A stretch of 64,000 nucleotides of DNA from Flaveria trinervia (Eukaryota > Streptophyta > Magnoliopsida > Asterales > Asteraceae): the NCBI GenBank assembly GCA_025506515.1, contig CM046451.1, positions 48,371,212-48,435,211 of the forward strand, in the 5' to 3' direction. Under the pieces are notes generated by a model, which saw only the letters and a list, made by a program, of their open reading frames with translations, did not search any database and was not told the origin of the DNA. The stretch's first letter is position 1; every line of letters begins with the position of its first letter. Positions 10,691 through 22,369 of the stretch are shown in pieces. The position numbers and the translations under genes were made by a program.

Positions 10691-11861
10691 TGTAAGGCCC
10701 GGTTCCCGGGACGCTCACAGCTGGTCAATCATTGCACATAAAACATATATTTACATTTATACTTTATAAAACATCGCAACAGAACACTAAAATAACTTTT
10801 CATTTCAATTAAATGCTTTTGTAGATTAATACAATCATTCATTTCAAAACATCATTCATTCGCATTACAATGCAAAAGCATTAAACAGAAGAATGTCATC
10901 CAAAAGAGCCAAGTAGCTGCCCTGCGCCATCCTCAGAAGTGCTCAACTACCAACTGGAAAAATGCATAAAAAGTCAGTGTTGCTAAGTGAGTTCTAGTTT
11001 TACAATAAAGCATACTTTGTCGTTCGTTTAAAACTGTTCTTTACTTTCATTGAATCATAACAGGTTTTAGAATGTGATCACACATCATACGTACACATAG
11101 ATAAGATTTATTATCTTCATCATCGTTTATTTCATACATTTATTATCTTTCATTTCCATTTAGGTCCTTTCATGTGCTTCACCCCCCTCTAGAGCACCAA
11201 GTAATTCATCAAGGGTTAAGCAACAAGGACCCCATACATATGGTCAATCACAAACCCCTGTGCGCATCCTTGTGGGGTATTTAACCCACACACATTTAAG
11301 CTGACAACCCCTCATTAGGTGTGAACCTCCATACATTTGCTTAATCACACCGATGAAGCCCAAGTGTGCATCCTCATGGGGTAGCTAACCCGCACACGTT
11401 TGAGCTAACACTCCTCATTGAGTGTGAACCTCCATACATTTGCTTACAAGCCTTTCTTTCATTCATTCATTCATTAATGCATGCATTGTTTCATTTCGTT
11501 CCTCTTTAGTTATCTTCCACTTTACGTTACATAATACTTATCATTTCACTCAGATTAACATTCAACGTAAAGTCACGGGAAAATAATCATACATAACAAG
11601 GAACACAAACATAAACAGTCAACATCATCATACCGGGCATCATACATACATAACATACATCATACATACCATCATGCATAAGCATCAATGATACATCATA
11701 ACATCCCAACATAACATCTATGACTTCAAAAAGTCAACTTACATAGTCCCCTGGAACCTCCCAAGTCAAAGCCTACATTTCACTTTTCCCCAAAAAGTCA
11801 GAAAATATTCAAAGTGTTATCCGCATTTCCCTTTTTGTTCATCCGCATTTCTTTTTTTCAT
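10691..11861 (-). repeat. Gypsy D 3' LTR, distal piece
   Basis: The plus strand begins TGTAAGGCCCGG, so the LTR ends CCGGGCCTTACA in element orientation. It holds two direct copies of about 97 bp (about 11252-11345 and 11350-11445) with the block catacatttgctt, and a run of TCATCCGCATTTC words from 11818. It is interrupted at 11861 by copia C and resumes at 23052. The 5-bp left flank is agaaa (10686-10690); the partner end is missing. Confidence 0.85.
11857..11861. other. Target-site duplication of copia C, left
   Basis: TTCAT immediately left of the C LTR; the identical TTCAT follows the other LTR at 23047-23051. This is the 5-bp duplication made by the C integrase. Confidence 0.9.
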
Positions 11862-12588
11862 TTTTAGGATCATGTATTGAATGAAATACTAACCGATAAA
11901 CGTGTATACCAAATCCAATAGTGCGGAATCCTATTTGATTGCCAATCCAATCAGTGAGAACGCACGTAGAAACAATTGTAGATTAAATCTAAACGTTAAG
12001 AACGATTTGGAATCGATCTAGTGCGATCTATGAACTTGGAACAGGTTCATAGAGGTCTCTAGATGGCTAGGGTATGCATGTATTCAAAGTGTTGTATTTT
12101 TCCATGATTTAAGTGTATTTATAGGTTAGGGATCCTCATTCGGGCTAGTGAACCACAAGTATGGTTCAGTCGTGTGATTGAGCCATGCGATTGATCCATT
12201 TGCATGACTGAATGTTTCATCGTGTGACTGAGCCAATATCATGTTACAATCATGCGACTGTTCCAGTCTCCTGGTTTAGTCGTGCGACTGAGTCATTCAC
12301 ATGAAGTTGTTCATGCGTATGGTCCATTAGCATAGGCCATTCGCATGAGAACTTCATACTACTAAGTTTGAATATATTTCTTAATCATTACATTACTAAG
12401 ATTAATTCAAACAACCACAAACCTATATAGTGTGTTCAATAAGCGTTAAACTACTAATCAATGAAATAATAAACATTATAAGCACAACCACACATTGTAG
12501 TTCATCAATGTACCCATTCAATTACATGTGTGTAAGACACTAAAGACATATTAAATTAAGCTTAGAAACTAGTACACATGTATCTACA
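11862..12588 (-). repeat. 3' LTR of copia C (727 bp)
   Basis: Aligns over its length with 22370-23046. Its outer end has decayed (plus-strand TTTTAGG against TGTTAGG in the other copy). It carries a TATA box on the minus strand (12117-12123) and a cluster of GTTCAGTCGTGCGACTGAG-like words at about 12145-12340. Confidence 0.9.
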
Positions 12589-12601
12589 AACTCCCCCTTG
12601 G
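12589..12601 (-). other. Polypurine tract of copia C
   Basis: Minus strand CCAAGGGGGAGTT abuts the start of the 3' LTR. This is the plus-strand primer site for reverse transcription. Confidence 0.88.
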
Positions 12602-15351
12602 ACCTAGTTTCATCTATGTCTTACATTCTTCATAAGCTCCTCAACTTTCTTGTACTTCTCCTCTCTTGTAACTCCTGCGTGTATTTCAAATGCAAAGCAG
12701 AGTCTGATCACATTTTGGAATTGGAGGCTTGTATAATATCTTGCACATCATAGAATAGTGGCCACTTGTATAAGGTGTAAACATCTTCAGCTCACAAGTT
12801 AGTGAGCCACATGGGGTCAAATACCATCATAGTTTCCATGCTACAATTTCTGTTCAACACTATGACCGCCTCACCTGTTCTCTAATCGTAGTACCACCAC
12901 TTGAAGTGTGGAGTGAAGTCCTGTGGCATTTCCCGTAGAGGGATTCTAGACATCGTGCGTGGAGGACTCCACTTCAGCACTACTTTTGGCTTCCAATAAT
13001 GGCATCAACTTCACATCTTCTAATATACCTCGTTGGTTGTTGAGGTTTGAAGTTCCCCACCTGTGTGGTACTCTCTCTTTAAAGTAGCTTCAAACCAGCC
13101 TGACATCTTACGAGGATCAGCATATAGCAACTTGAACTTGCTAACTGCTTAAGCTCAAATCCCAGAAGAGTCTTCAGATCGTGTGGGAATCTGAAGTACT
13201 CGATCCCTTTCTCTCTTTTAACAACATAAACTTTAGATCTTCAAAATAGGCCGACACTATAATTTTGCCTGACACCTTGTGATGCTTCTTTAGTTTATAG
13301 AGTTTGGTGTAGACATTTGACTTTAGAGCACTGTGTTGGGCTCTAAGTTGTGCAAACAAGCTGCCCATTAAGCCTTTCTCATGTTGACATCAGCGTCTGA
13401 GGCTTGGGCTTTCTCTTTTTCCTTCTCTGACTCCTGCTCCATTTTATCCAGAGTTTCGAATGTATCACTGACCAAGGTGTCTCCTAGATGGGAACGACAT
13501 TTCCTTCATTGTCAGTATACTCTGGATAATGTCGGGCCGTGACATCCTCAATATCTATCTCGTCTATATCATTTACCTCATCGTCACTTTCCACGTTTAC
13601 TGTCGGAGCATCCTTCATAATCTCGTCAGGATTGAGTTGGAACATTTCGGCCAATTGCTCATAGTGAGATCATGAATTATTTCTCCTTCTTCAGGAGTGT
13701 AACTCACATATCTCTTGACTATCCCTTGCAGATCAAGATCATTGTGAGTGAGTATTGATTTGTTGAAGGGGAGCAACATCATATCATCTCTTGATAATTT
13801 GGATCTGCTTGATTTAAAACGTGTAACACATCAGCCATTGTCAATAATCAAAACAGAAAAACATTAACAAAATATAAAATTATGTACATTAGTTTGATAC
13901 AAGATTCAAAACATATGATTTTAAATTACATAAACAACTGTGCATTACTTTTGTCTTGAATGATGTGTTCCTCTGCTGACGGGGTGATGTAGAGGCACCA
14001 TTGTCTTGAGCTTTCTTGGTCCTTCTTTCACTTGCTGATGTGGCACCCATAGCAGATGTATCTCCTTCTCCTTCATCATCATCATCACCTGTATCAACAT
14101 CGTCACCTCCCTCTGTATCGTCACCTTGATCATCACCATCATCATCATCATCCTCACTGTCATCATCATCATCTCCATCTCCTTCTCTGATCTTTAGTGC
14201 TCATCTTTGGATCCTTTGAGCCTCAACAAGAGCTTCTTGTTTTGAGCCTCTAAGTCCTGTATCCTCTGTATAGAGGATGTTTGCGTCTTTCTCAGCTCTG
14301 TGATCTCATGGCTCTGAGACTCAATCCCCTAGGTTTGGGAGGCATTGAGCTCCATAGCTGATTAAGCTGAGTAGCTCTCTGGTCATTCATCGCCAGCAGC
14401 TTCAGTACTAACCGGTTTAGGTTAGCCTGCTGCTCCTCCAATCCAACAGATGGGTAAGAGGATCCAAAAGTAGGTGGGACCTGTGATGAGGTCCTGGCTC
14501 CATGAGTGGTGGTGGTAGTGGTGGATGTAGAGAAGATGGGTGGTGGGATATGTGTGGATGGTGAGATAGTCATGATGGGTGGAGTGGTAGTGGTGGTGGT
14601 AGGTGGAGTGGTGGTAATGGTGGTGGGTGGAATGGTAGTAGTGGTGGTAGGTGGAATGGATGTAGTGGTGGTAGGTGGAATGGTGGTAATGGTGATAGAT
14701 GGAGTTATGGCAGTGGTGGTTGCAGTGGTAATGGTAGTAGTGGTGGCATCCTTCTCTTTGTCTTCATCCCGTGGGGATGAGCCATCCGTTTCTTCCTTGA
14801 ACCCCTCGAGGTGGATTCTCCCCCTGGGATGCTGCTAGGCTGATCGGGTGTATAAATGGGATCAGTAGCAGTCTTCCCAGACATACTAGGGCGTCCTCCA
14901 ACCTCCCGAATTCCTCGATCGGTGGCAACCACCTCCTCCCCATAGTACGAGTCAAAGGCTCTTCGTCTGTCTCCTCCTTCTCATCAGGACGAAAGTCCTG
15001 ATGGAAACCTGCTGCCTTGTCCCACCTTGGGTGCATGCTGGAGATGATATATCAGCAGTGGGGGCCCTCAATGAGTGGGCCCTGCATCTCCACCATCACC
15101 GCTATCATCATTGTCGGAATCATCGTCCGGGAGTACAAGTTGCTCAGCATCAGAATCACTGTCCGCATGGCGTCATTTATGCCTCGCTGCACCACATAAT
15201 CCTCCCGGGCTAGCTGCCCGAACAATCTCCTCATAGGGGGCTTAACTGCTTCCCCCTGAAACCATCATAAGACCTAGTGTGGTGTCATCCATCACCTCAA
15301 GTACTACAGCGTCCTCCTTTTCCTTAGGTAGCGACGGTAGTTTACCTAAGT
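12602..15351 (-). pseudogene. Extra ORF of copia C, downstream of pol
   Basis: The minus strand holds a decayed long reading frame between the pol region and the PPT. In order: an acidic N-terminal part (about 15340-14770), a Thr/Pro repeat region (about 14745-14520), two coiled-coil-like segments (LEEQQANLNRLVLKLLAMND, about 14440-14380, and IQDLEAQNKKLLLRL, about 14260), a run dominated by Asp (about 14180-14060), a Lys-rich segment (KLYKLKKHHKVSG, about 13310-13260), and a more decayed tail to 12602. Frameshifts and stops are common. The layout resembles the extra ORF of A3. Function is unknown; similar ORFs occur in plant LTR elements. Confidence 0.65.
14577..14745. repeat. GGTGGAATGGT-type minisatellite coding Thr/Pro repeats
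   Basis: Repeats of roughly 24-30 bp built on GTGGTGGTAGGTGGAATGGT. On the minus strand they encode IPPTTTT-like units inside the extra ORF of copia C. The plus-strand Val-rich frame over the same DNA is a shadow. Confidence 0.85.
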
Positions 15352-15611
15352 AGCTGCCTCGTGCCATCCTCAGCAACGTTTACCTGCCAACTGAAAAACG
15401 TATAAAAGTCAGCATTGCTGAGTGAGTTCTAGTTTTATAATAAAACATACCTAAAATCGTTATTTATTTTATTCCAGAGTCCATACAATACGTTTCATTC
15501 GTTTGTGATCATACATCATACGTACATACAGATAATATCATTATCATCTTCAATTACGTTCGTTAACCTTCGTTCATTCATTACATCTAGTGACATGTAC
15601 ATTACCCCGAA

Positions 15612-15845
15612 CATTGTGCATGAAGCTGGTTACTAGGCCTGAGGTCTTTCATAGACCCCGAACATTGTGCACGAAGCTGACTCCAGTACCTAGGGCAAGT
15701 ACATTCACCATTTATCTTTTCTTTTCATTCCGGATCAATGCCATATGCTATACCCCAAACATTATGCACGAAGCTGGTTACTAGGCCTCAGGTCTTTCAT
15801 AGACCCCGAACATTGTGCACGAAGCTGACTCCAGTACCTGGGGCA
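15612..15845. repeat. Two direct copies of about 90 bp in the D-type LTR
   Basis: The block with cacgaagctggttactaggcc and catagaccccgaacattgtg occurs at about 15612-15702 and 15757-15845. The copies are nearly identical and separated by a short degenerate spacer. Confidence 0.85.
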
Positions 15846-16349
15846 AGCGGCAAGGATCTCATACATATGGTCAATCACAAGGATTGGACCCCAGTGTGCA
15901 TCCTTCTAGGGTAGCTAACCCGCACACAGTGAGCTAACACCCTTCATTGGGTGTGGACCCCCATACATTTGCTTGCAAGACTTTTTACGTTCATTCATTC
16001 GTTAATGCACGCATCATTCATCATGTTCCTCTTTCATTATCTTTCACTTGACGTCACATAATACTTTTGGTTTATTCATTAACATAACACGTAAAGCCAT
16101 GGAAAGATACACATTCATCATCATAAGGAACATATCATAAAATACCATTCATACATCATCACACAGGGCATCATACATACATAACATACATCATGCATAG
16201 TCATGCACATCATCATCCTCATCATCATATCATAACATGCCCATCATACTGTCTATGACCCCAAAAGTCAACTTATATAGTCCCCCAGGAATTTTCCAAG
16301 TCAAAGCCTACTTTACACATTTTCCCCAAAAATCAGAAAAATAATCAAA

Positions 16350-16740
16350 GTCCTAGGCGCATGGGCACTATGCAGGCGCTTGGACATTATTCAGGCGCAT
16401 GGGGAACACTTAGGTGCATCGACGACTTTCAGGCGCATGGGTACTATTTAGGCGCATGGGGAATCCTGGACGTCTGAACACTTAGTAAATTCCAGCCCAA
16501 TCTAGGCGCATGGGCCACTTGGGCGCATGGGCACTATTGGGGCGCATGGCCCTACACTTAGTCATCTAACTACATTTCTAGGCGCATAGGCCACTATTCA
16601 GGTGCATGGGCTGTACTTAAACATTTCTAAGGCAAATATTTGGGCGCATGAGCTACTGTTTAGGCGCATGACTTACACAATTCTTTCTAAGGCAATCTCA
16701 GACGTATGAACACTTATCTAGGCGCATGAGCATTCTGTAA
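16350..16740. repeat. TAGGCGCATGGGCACTATT minisatellite
   Basis: Roughly 15 imperfect words of the form AGGCGCATGRGC with variable spacing near 20 bp. It occupies the LTR position held in the other D LTRs by TCATCCGCAT arrays (23047-23520, 49032-49375). Confidence 0.85.
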
Positions 16741-17373
16741 AACATGTTTATAGGATATTTTCAATCCTAATCATCGAACCCATCAGTTTTAAGCATAATG
16801 TGGCTATTCTAAACATGGGTAGCCTATAAACCATCAAAAACCAACATCTAACATACACAATACATACGGGTATTCACACATAAACTTATAAAATCATTTT
16901 AATACGTTTTCAGTCCCAAAGATAGGTTAAAACATGTAAGAACCAGGGTCTAGAACTCACCTGGTGCAACTTGGGTGTTCTTCCTTTTAACCTACTTGCA
17001 AATAGTTCAAAACAACTACAACAACACCCAAAAACACACACACCCGAGCACAAACACAACCCATAAGCATACAAGCACATAACGGAATTAAACCCGACAT
17101 AAAAACATAAAAACTTCAAATTCTTACCTTGAATTCATTCACTTCTTCTTCTTCTTCCACAAGCTGAGAGTTTCTGCTCTCCTCTTGTCTTTCCCTCACT
17201 AAAGTCCGAATGAGAGTGATGTGAAAAGAGGGTGGGCGGCCATGCCCACCTTTACAACAACTTTTCAATGTTTTTTTTGTCCTTTTTACACTTTTAGTCC
17301 CTCCACTTAGACTTAATTGTATTTCTTTCATGTATTCTTTATTTCTTGTCTTTTATAAATAACCGGGTGTACA

Positions 17374-18390
17374 TGTGGTGGGAACAACTACCTTAGAATA
17401 AAGATTATGAACGTTGGTTCTGTATCTGAGGCAGTAGGAGTTTGAGGTTCTGAAGACGCGAGACATCAATGCCAGATGCTTCTGGACTTGTAGGAATGGG
17501 TACTTGTTTCTCCTGATTGTTCTGGTCATTCTCCACATCTTCGTCTTCAAAGGAGGAGTCACTTCCTTCAAGTGCTCCCCCTGACTGTTTAGACGATTCA
17601 CCTTGTGAACCAGATGATGTGATGTCATGTGATGGTATGTTTAAGACATCAATATCATTTGGTTGCCAATTCATCGTTAGAAGTGGAGAGAGGAATGTTG
17701 AAGGACTTGAAGAATCCATCATAGTAAAAAAAGAAGGCGGGTCCTTTTCCAGCAGGAGGGGTGATGTATCTTTGAACGTCCATGTTACACCACACTTTTA
17801 CTTGACCCGTTGAGTTGTTGTAAACTTTATTATTCGGTATGTTGTATCCTAGAAAGCTACCTTCTTTACCCTTCTCGCTGAATTTTCCCTCCTGATTTTT
17901 TATTCTGTAGTGTGCACGATGTGCCAAACAGTTCGAGATACTCTAGATTAGGTTTACGTCATTGAAGTAACTCTTAACACGTCTTGCCATGACGTTTAAC
18001 TACCAGAACTCGATTTAACGTGTAACATGCATTTGCAACTGCCTCATTCCAAAATTGGATAGGCAGCTTCGAGTCAGCTAGCATCATCTGTGCTGTCTCT
18101 TTTAAGCTGCGATTCTTTCTCTTAGCAATGCCATTCATCTGAGGAGTGTAGGCGGAAGTGAATTGGTGCACAATTCCTTTTTCTTTGCCCAAAGCCTCCA
18201 TCCACCGACTCTTGAACGCGGTTTCATTGTCTGAGCGTACATATCTTACCTTCAGCTTGTAGAGAGACTCCAGTGTAGTTACTAATTCCTTGAATGACTC
18301 AAATGTTTCTGATTTAGATTTTAGAAACATTACCCAAGAAAATCGTGTGTACTCATGAGCAACCACATAGCACTACAAGTCGCCTGCAAT
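17374..18390 (-). pseudogene. copia C integrase, catalytically dead
   Basis: The core at 18366-17974 reads EYTRFSWVMFL, RYVRSDNETAFKS, QMNGIAKRKNRSLKETA and FWNEAVANACYTLNR. The second catalytic Asp is present, the region of the first is altered (VAHEYTRFSW), and the Glu of the NGxAERKN box is Lys. A C-terminal block (GSFLGYNIPNNKVYN, about 17850) and acidic linker reach 17374, where the gypsy LTR cuts in. The frame is broken near 17940-17970. The changed residues suggest long inactivity. Confidence 0.86.
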
Positions 18391-19040
18391 GCTTCTTATA
18401 CTGACTAGACCAAACAGATCCATGTGAAGAAGTTGAAGAGGAAGTTTGATCGAATGAACTTTCTTTTCCTTATGAGACTTCTTCGTCTGCTGCCTTTCTT
18501 GCACGCCACATGGAAATCCGGAAGTTGGAAGTTTTTGATGTTAACTCCTCTCACTAGATCATTCTAGATCAAGTGATTCATCTTCTGTGGATAAATGTGT
18601 CCCATTTTCCAATGCCAGGAGATGGAGTCCTTCTCAGTAGCCTTTGACAAGAAGCACTAAACTTGATGATCCATTGTGGAGGCCTTTGATAGATCCAAGA
18701 CATAAAGGTAATTATATCTTGAGGCAGACATTAAGACTTGGTCCTCCGGGGTCACCTAGTCTTTTTTCAGGACATAGCACTTCTTGTTATCAAATACTAC
18801 TTTAAACCCTTTATCACAAATTTGGGATACAAAAAGTAAGTTATTTTGAAGTTGTTGAACGTAGTTTACCTTGTCAAACTTTACTTTCTGATTTCCCACT
18901 TCCCTTTGAGCTGTGATATACCCTCCTTTATTTCGAGCAAATGAAACATGGCCTCCTTTTATTTGTTTGATGTTTGATAAGAGTGCCCTGTTCCCAGTCA
19001 TGTGCCTGGATGCTCCGCTATAAACAATACACATGTTGGT
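18391..19040 (-). pseudogene. copia C protease and GAG-pre-integrase
   Basis: The protease box reads CIVYSGASRHMTG (19030-18990), with Tyr where the catalytic Asp belongs. The following NLLFVSQICDKGFKVVF and CYVLKKD blocks are typical. GAG-pre-integrase traces (18400-18720) are fragmentary. Confidence 0.82.
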
Positions 19041-21890
19041 TTCATCACTATAGTGAACACCCTACACATTCAATTGAAAACATTAATTCATGTTAGGGAC
19101 CCAAGCCTTTACTAGCTTGGGTTCCTAGAGGCATCACACATCATAAATTCAACCCATTGACCTTTAGAGGGTGAGGGAAGCTTAATTGTCTTTTTGTTCT
19201 CATTATCAGACATTGAGGTTGATTTTTCTTTCCATAAACCAGCTTTGTATAAGGCCTGTTTGTGATAAATAGTCGACTGGCTAATGGGTTAAACTTTAGG
19301 TTCAGTGGCTCTTCTAGGTGGAGTCATTGAGCTCCTCTTAGAAGAACTAGGTTTTGGTTCCTGAAGTTGAACTTTCTTCCTAGGTGTCTCATAGTAAGGA
19401 TAGTTAGACGCAATGTGTTCATACTCTCCATAGTTGTAGCATGACCTGCTTTCCACTTTACGATTTCTCTTTTTGTGGAGACGTGTGTGACACCCTTGTG
19501 GCATTATTCTATTTGGGTTTTGACTCTTCTTGTGTAGATGTTTTATCTTGTTTAACAAATTTAATTGATTTAACATTTTTAACATCCTTTCCCTTTTGTT
19601 TACCTTGACTTTGACATAAAACACGTGATTGGTTAACATTAATGGTCTATTTAGATTCAGATTTGACTGCGATTGAACCAAACTTTGTTTTAAGCTTTTC
19701 AAACTCTTTTTCTAGATTAACACAAGGCATTTTACCTTTTGCCTTTGACATGGCCTCATTTTGTTTAGCTCCAGATTCATTTAATTTACATGTGGAATCT
19801 TGATAACTTACAGAGGAGTGGACACCACATAATCCTTGATTGGATTGTTATTGACTGGTTTACTTTTAGTATTCATCAAGGTCTCATGTGGTGGTGGAAC
19901 CACTTTGTATCCCAAACCCTCCCCATTGTTACCTTCTCTCACTCAGTGTTGGACAATATGAGAGGAACTTGTCCAACTGTGCAGTTTTTGTTTTAATGAA
20001 TTAATTTCTACTTCTAAAACTACATTCTATTTCTTAGTGTCTTGAAGGGAGTTTAGATAGTACCTAATGTCATTAGCTTGGTTGCAGGCTACTACTCCTA
20101 TTTCCCTAAGCTATTTGTTCAAAAGGTCTATCTTTTCTTTGTACTATGCTCATTTTGTTTTAGAACTCTATTTGCTTTTGTGCACATTTGTAAGTCCTTT
20201 ACTAAGCTGTCATTATGATCTAATAACCTAGCAAATTTCAAATCAATACTTTCCCTAAATTTATTACAATGAGAACATGCATGATTATCGAAAACTTGGT
20301 CAGTAATACTTACCTGAGGAGGTTCTCATGAATTAGCCATCAAAGCAGAGTCTGTTTCTGGGTCTGGTGATTCTAATGTTGTTGTAGTTTTCCCTTCTTC
20401 AGGCATGTAATTGACCACAGTTGTAGTCTCTTCATTGTTTAACATCGCGAGTTCCACTGAAATATCTCCTTCAGTAGCTGAGTCCTCATCTAAATCCTCA
20501 CACTAGCAATGTTGGATTCTCCCGGAGAGACCAACCAAAAGCTCCAATCCTGTCCTTCGTCATCATGGGTAATCAAGACTTTTGGATCCTTGCTTGACGA
20601 AATAGGACTGCTAGTGGTTTATCCTGACGATTGAAGGATGAGAATGGATTCCCGTTTCCAATATCTTGGGTTTCACACACTCACGTTTGAAGTGCCCCTT
20701 TTCACCACAGTTGAAACAGGTCACCTTGGTCTTGTCGAAACCAAAGGTACTGTCCTTAGTTGCAACCAAGTTTTGTTCGGTCTTCTTGACAAACTTCTTA
20801 GATCTCCGGACAACACTTGCTAAGGCTCACATTATATCCATCCTTTCCAGCTCTGTCTCATTCACCTACTCGTAGTCCTCATCTGCCAGATGGTAGTTCC
20901 CCATTTTCCCCGCAATTAGTCCATCATAGGAGTGGACTACAGCTGCTAAGAGATCCATGTGCTCTCTTGCTAATTTTACTGTCACATTACCGAGATTCTC
21001 GGTCTTCAGTTTTGTAGCATTTGCTTCAAGTGCAATGTATTGGGTACCAGATGACCTTGAAGTAGAGGCTTGAGAAGGACCAGCTAAACTTGACACAAAA
21101 GTCGTCTGAAGTGGTGCTCCAGATGTTTTGGCTTGTGGAGTCGCGTTGTATAGTTCCGGGTTCTAATCATAAGAAGACTTTTGGGCTCTATATTTCATCC
21201 TTAATTCTTCTTCTCTCAGCTTCAAAATGAAATCATTTATATCTTACTTCGTTAGCATACCATTCTGTCTGAGATTGGAGACAAAGGAAACCCATTTCTC
21301 TGGCAAGCCATCAGCAAAGTTCGACACCTTGTCTTCCATAGACGTTGTCACTCCATGAGTGTGCAGCTCAATCATCAAGTGGTAGAACCTGTCAATGACG
21401 TCATCCAAGCTTTCTTTACCCATCGACTAGAAGTTGTCAAACTCCTTCTTTAAAGCTTTAGCCTTTATGGCCTTTAATGATGCATTTCCGTCATATCATT
21501 TCTGCAATGCATCCCATAGCTTCTTTTCTTGAGTGTACTTAAGAATTGATGGAAAATATCCTTGGGAATTGACTGAGTAAGCAGAACATAAACTTTCTTC
21601 TTAGCATTGTACTTGACATTTTGTCCATTAGTCATGCCACCTAGTGTAAGTTTGACTCCATCAGCACCTACTGGCATACTATACCCTGTCTTTATTGATT
21701 CCCACAGATGGGTTCTACTCCATTTAAGTATATCTTGAAACGTTGCTTCCATTGTGGGTATTCATCTAACGTGATAAGCTCAGGGGGTTTGTTGTGATTC
21801 CCCACTTCATTCTCTAGAAGTAGTAGGTTTTGAATCCGTGAATCTCTCCCAGCTGTGAATGCCGAGTATTGGTCCTCCTTTACTATCAAA
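19041..21890 (-). pseudogene. copia C gag with two zinc knuckles
   Basis: The start is near 21889. A gag core includes ITLDEYPQWKQRFKIYLNGV (about 21770-21720) and the degenerate 21474-21752 segment. A complete zinc knuckle CFNCGEKGHFKREC (CX2CX4HX4C) lies at about 20725-20680. A second, degraded knuckle (CYNYGEYEHIASNY) lies near 19440-19400 after a Lys-rich stretch. Interrupted by many stops. As in families A and B, the two knuckles are separated by over 1 kb. Confidence 0.83.
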
Positions 21891-22355
21891 TTTAATCATT
21901 GGAACAAACTTTTTCACTTGTGTGAATGAAGGTATGCGATTGGGCTATTCGTGCTTTGAATAATGCGGATGGTTCAATCATGCGCTGAACTAATGCGGAT
22001 GGCTTAGTTGGGCGAATGAACAAGTGCGGTTGAACAATGCGAATAGACTGCTCAGTCGTACGAATGGAGGTACAAATGAGTAAAATCGTGCGTATGAAGG
22101 ATGCATATTTATTCAGTCGCGTGATTGAGTCAATGGTGTGAGAGAAGCTGCTGGATTTCAAAAATTCATAGGTTTAAGGTGTTTGGACGCAAAAACACGA
22201 ATTTTCACTAACCCTAATTGCGGTACACCGGAAAAAATTAACTCTACGAACAGGAGACATCTAAGACCCCGTTTGACACAAAAAGAATGCGTTTTTAGTG
22301 AAAAACACAATTTTGTATCAAAAATGATTGAATCACACGTAAATCAAGAGCCAAA
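21891..22355 (-). other. Leader of copia C
   Basis: Noncoding stretch between PBS and gag. It contains a loose array of ATGCGGATGG, GCGAATGAAC and TCGTGCGTATGAAGG words at about 21925-22135. No good ORF. Confidence 0.65.
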
Positions 22356-22367
22356 GCTCTAATACCA
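22356..22367 (-). other. Primer-binding site of copia C
   Basis: Minus strand TGGTATTAGAGC followed by TTTGGCT. It has T at base 7 where the initiator-Met complement has C. Two bases separate it from the LTR. Confidence 0.87.
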
Positions 22368-22369
22368 GT

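Larger units (their letters stand above)
15352..17373 (-). repeat. Gypsy D-type LTR inside copia C, truncated at one end
   Basis: From aagtagctgcc (15354) it follows the D LTR at 10913 onward, and it ends ACCGGGTGTACA, the D-type LTR start in minus orientation. About 200 bp of the distal end are missing. It occupies the place of copia C RT and RNase H, so insertion and deletion both took place. No TSD could be recognised. The 3' flank resumes in the copia C integrase linker. Confidence 0.8.

Noticed and set aside
13945..14178. Met-rich minus-strand ORF
   Set aside because: Another frame of GATGATGAT codons; the Asp frame agrees with the acidic tail of the extra ORF.
14506..14838. Plus-strand Val-rich ORF
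   Set aside because: It arises from the GGTGGT minisatellite; the minus-strand Thr/Pro frame fits the flanking ORF.
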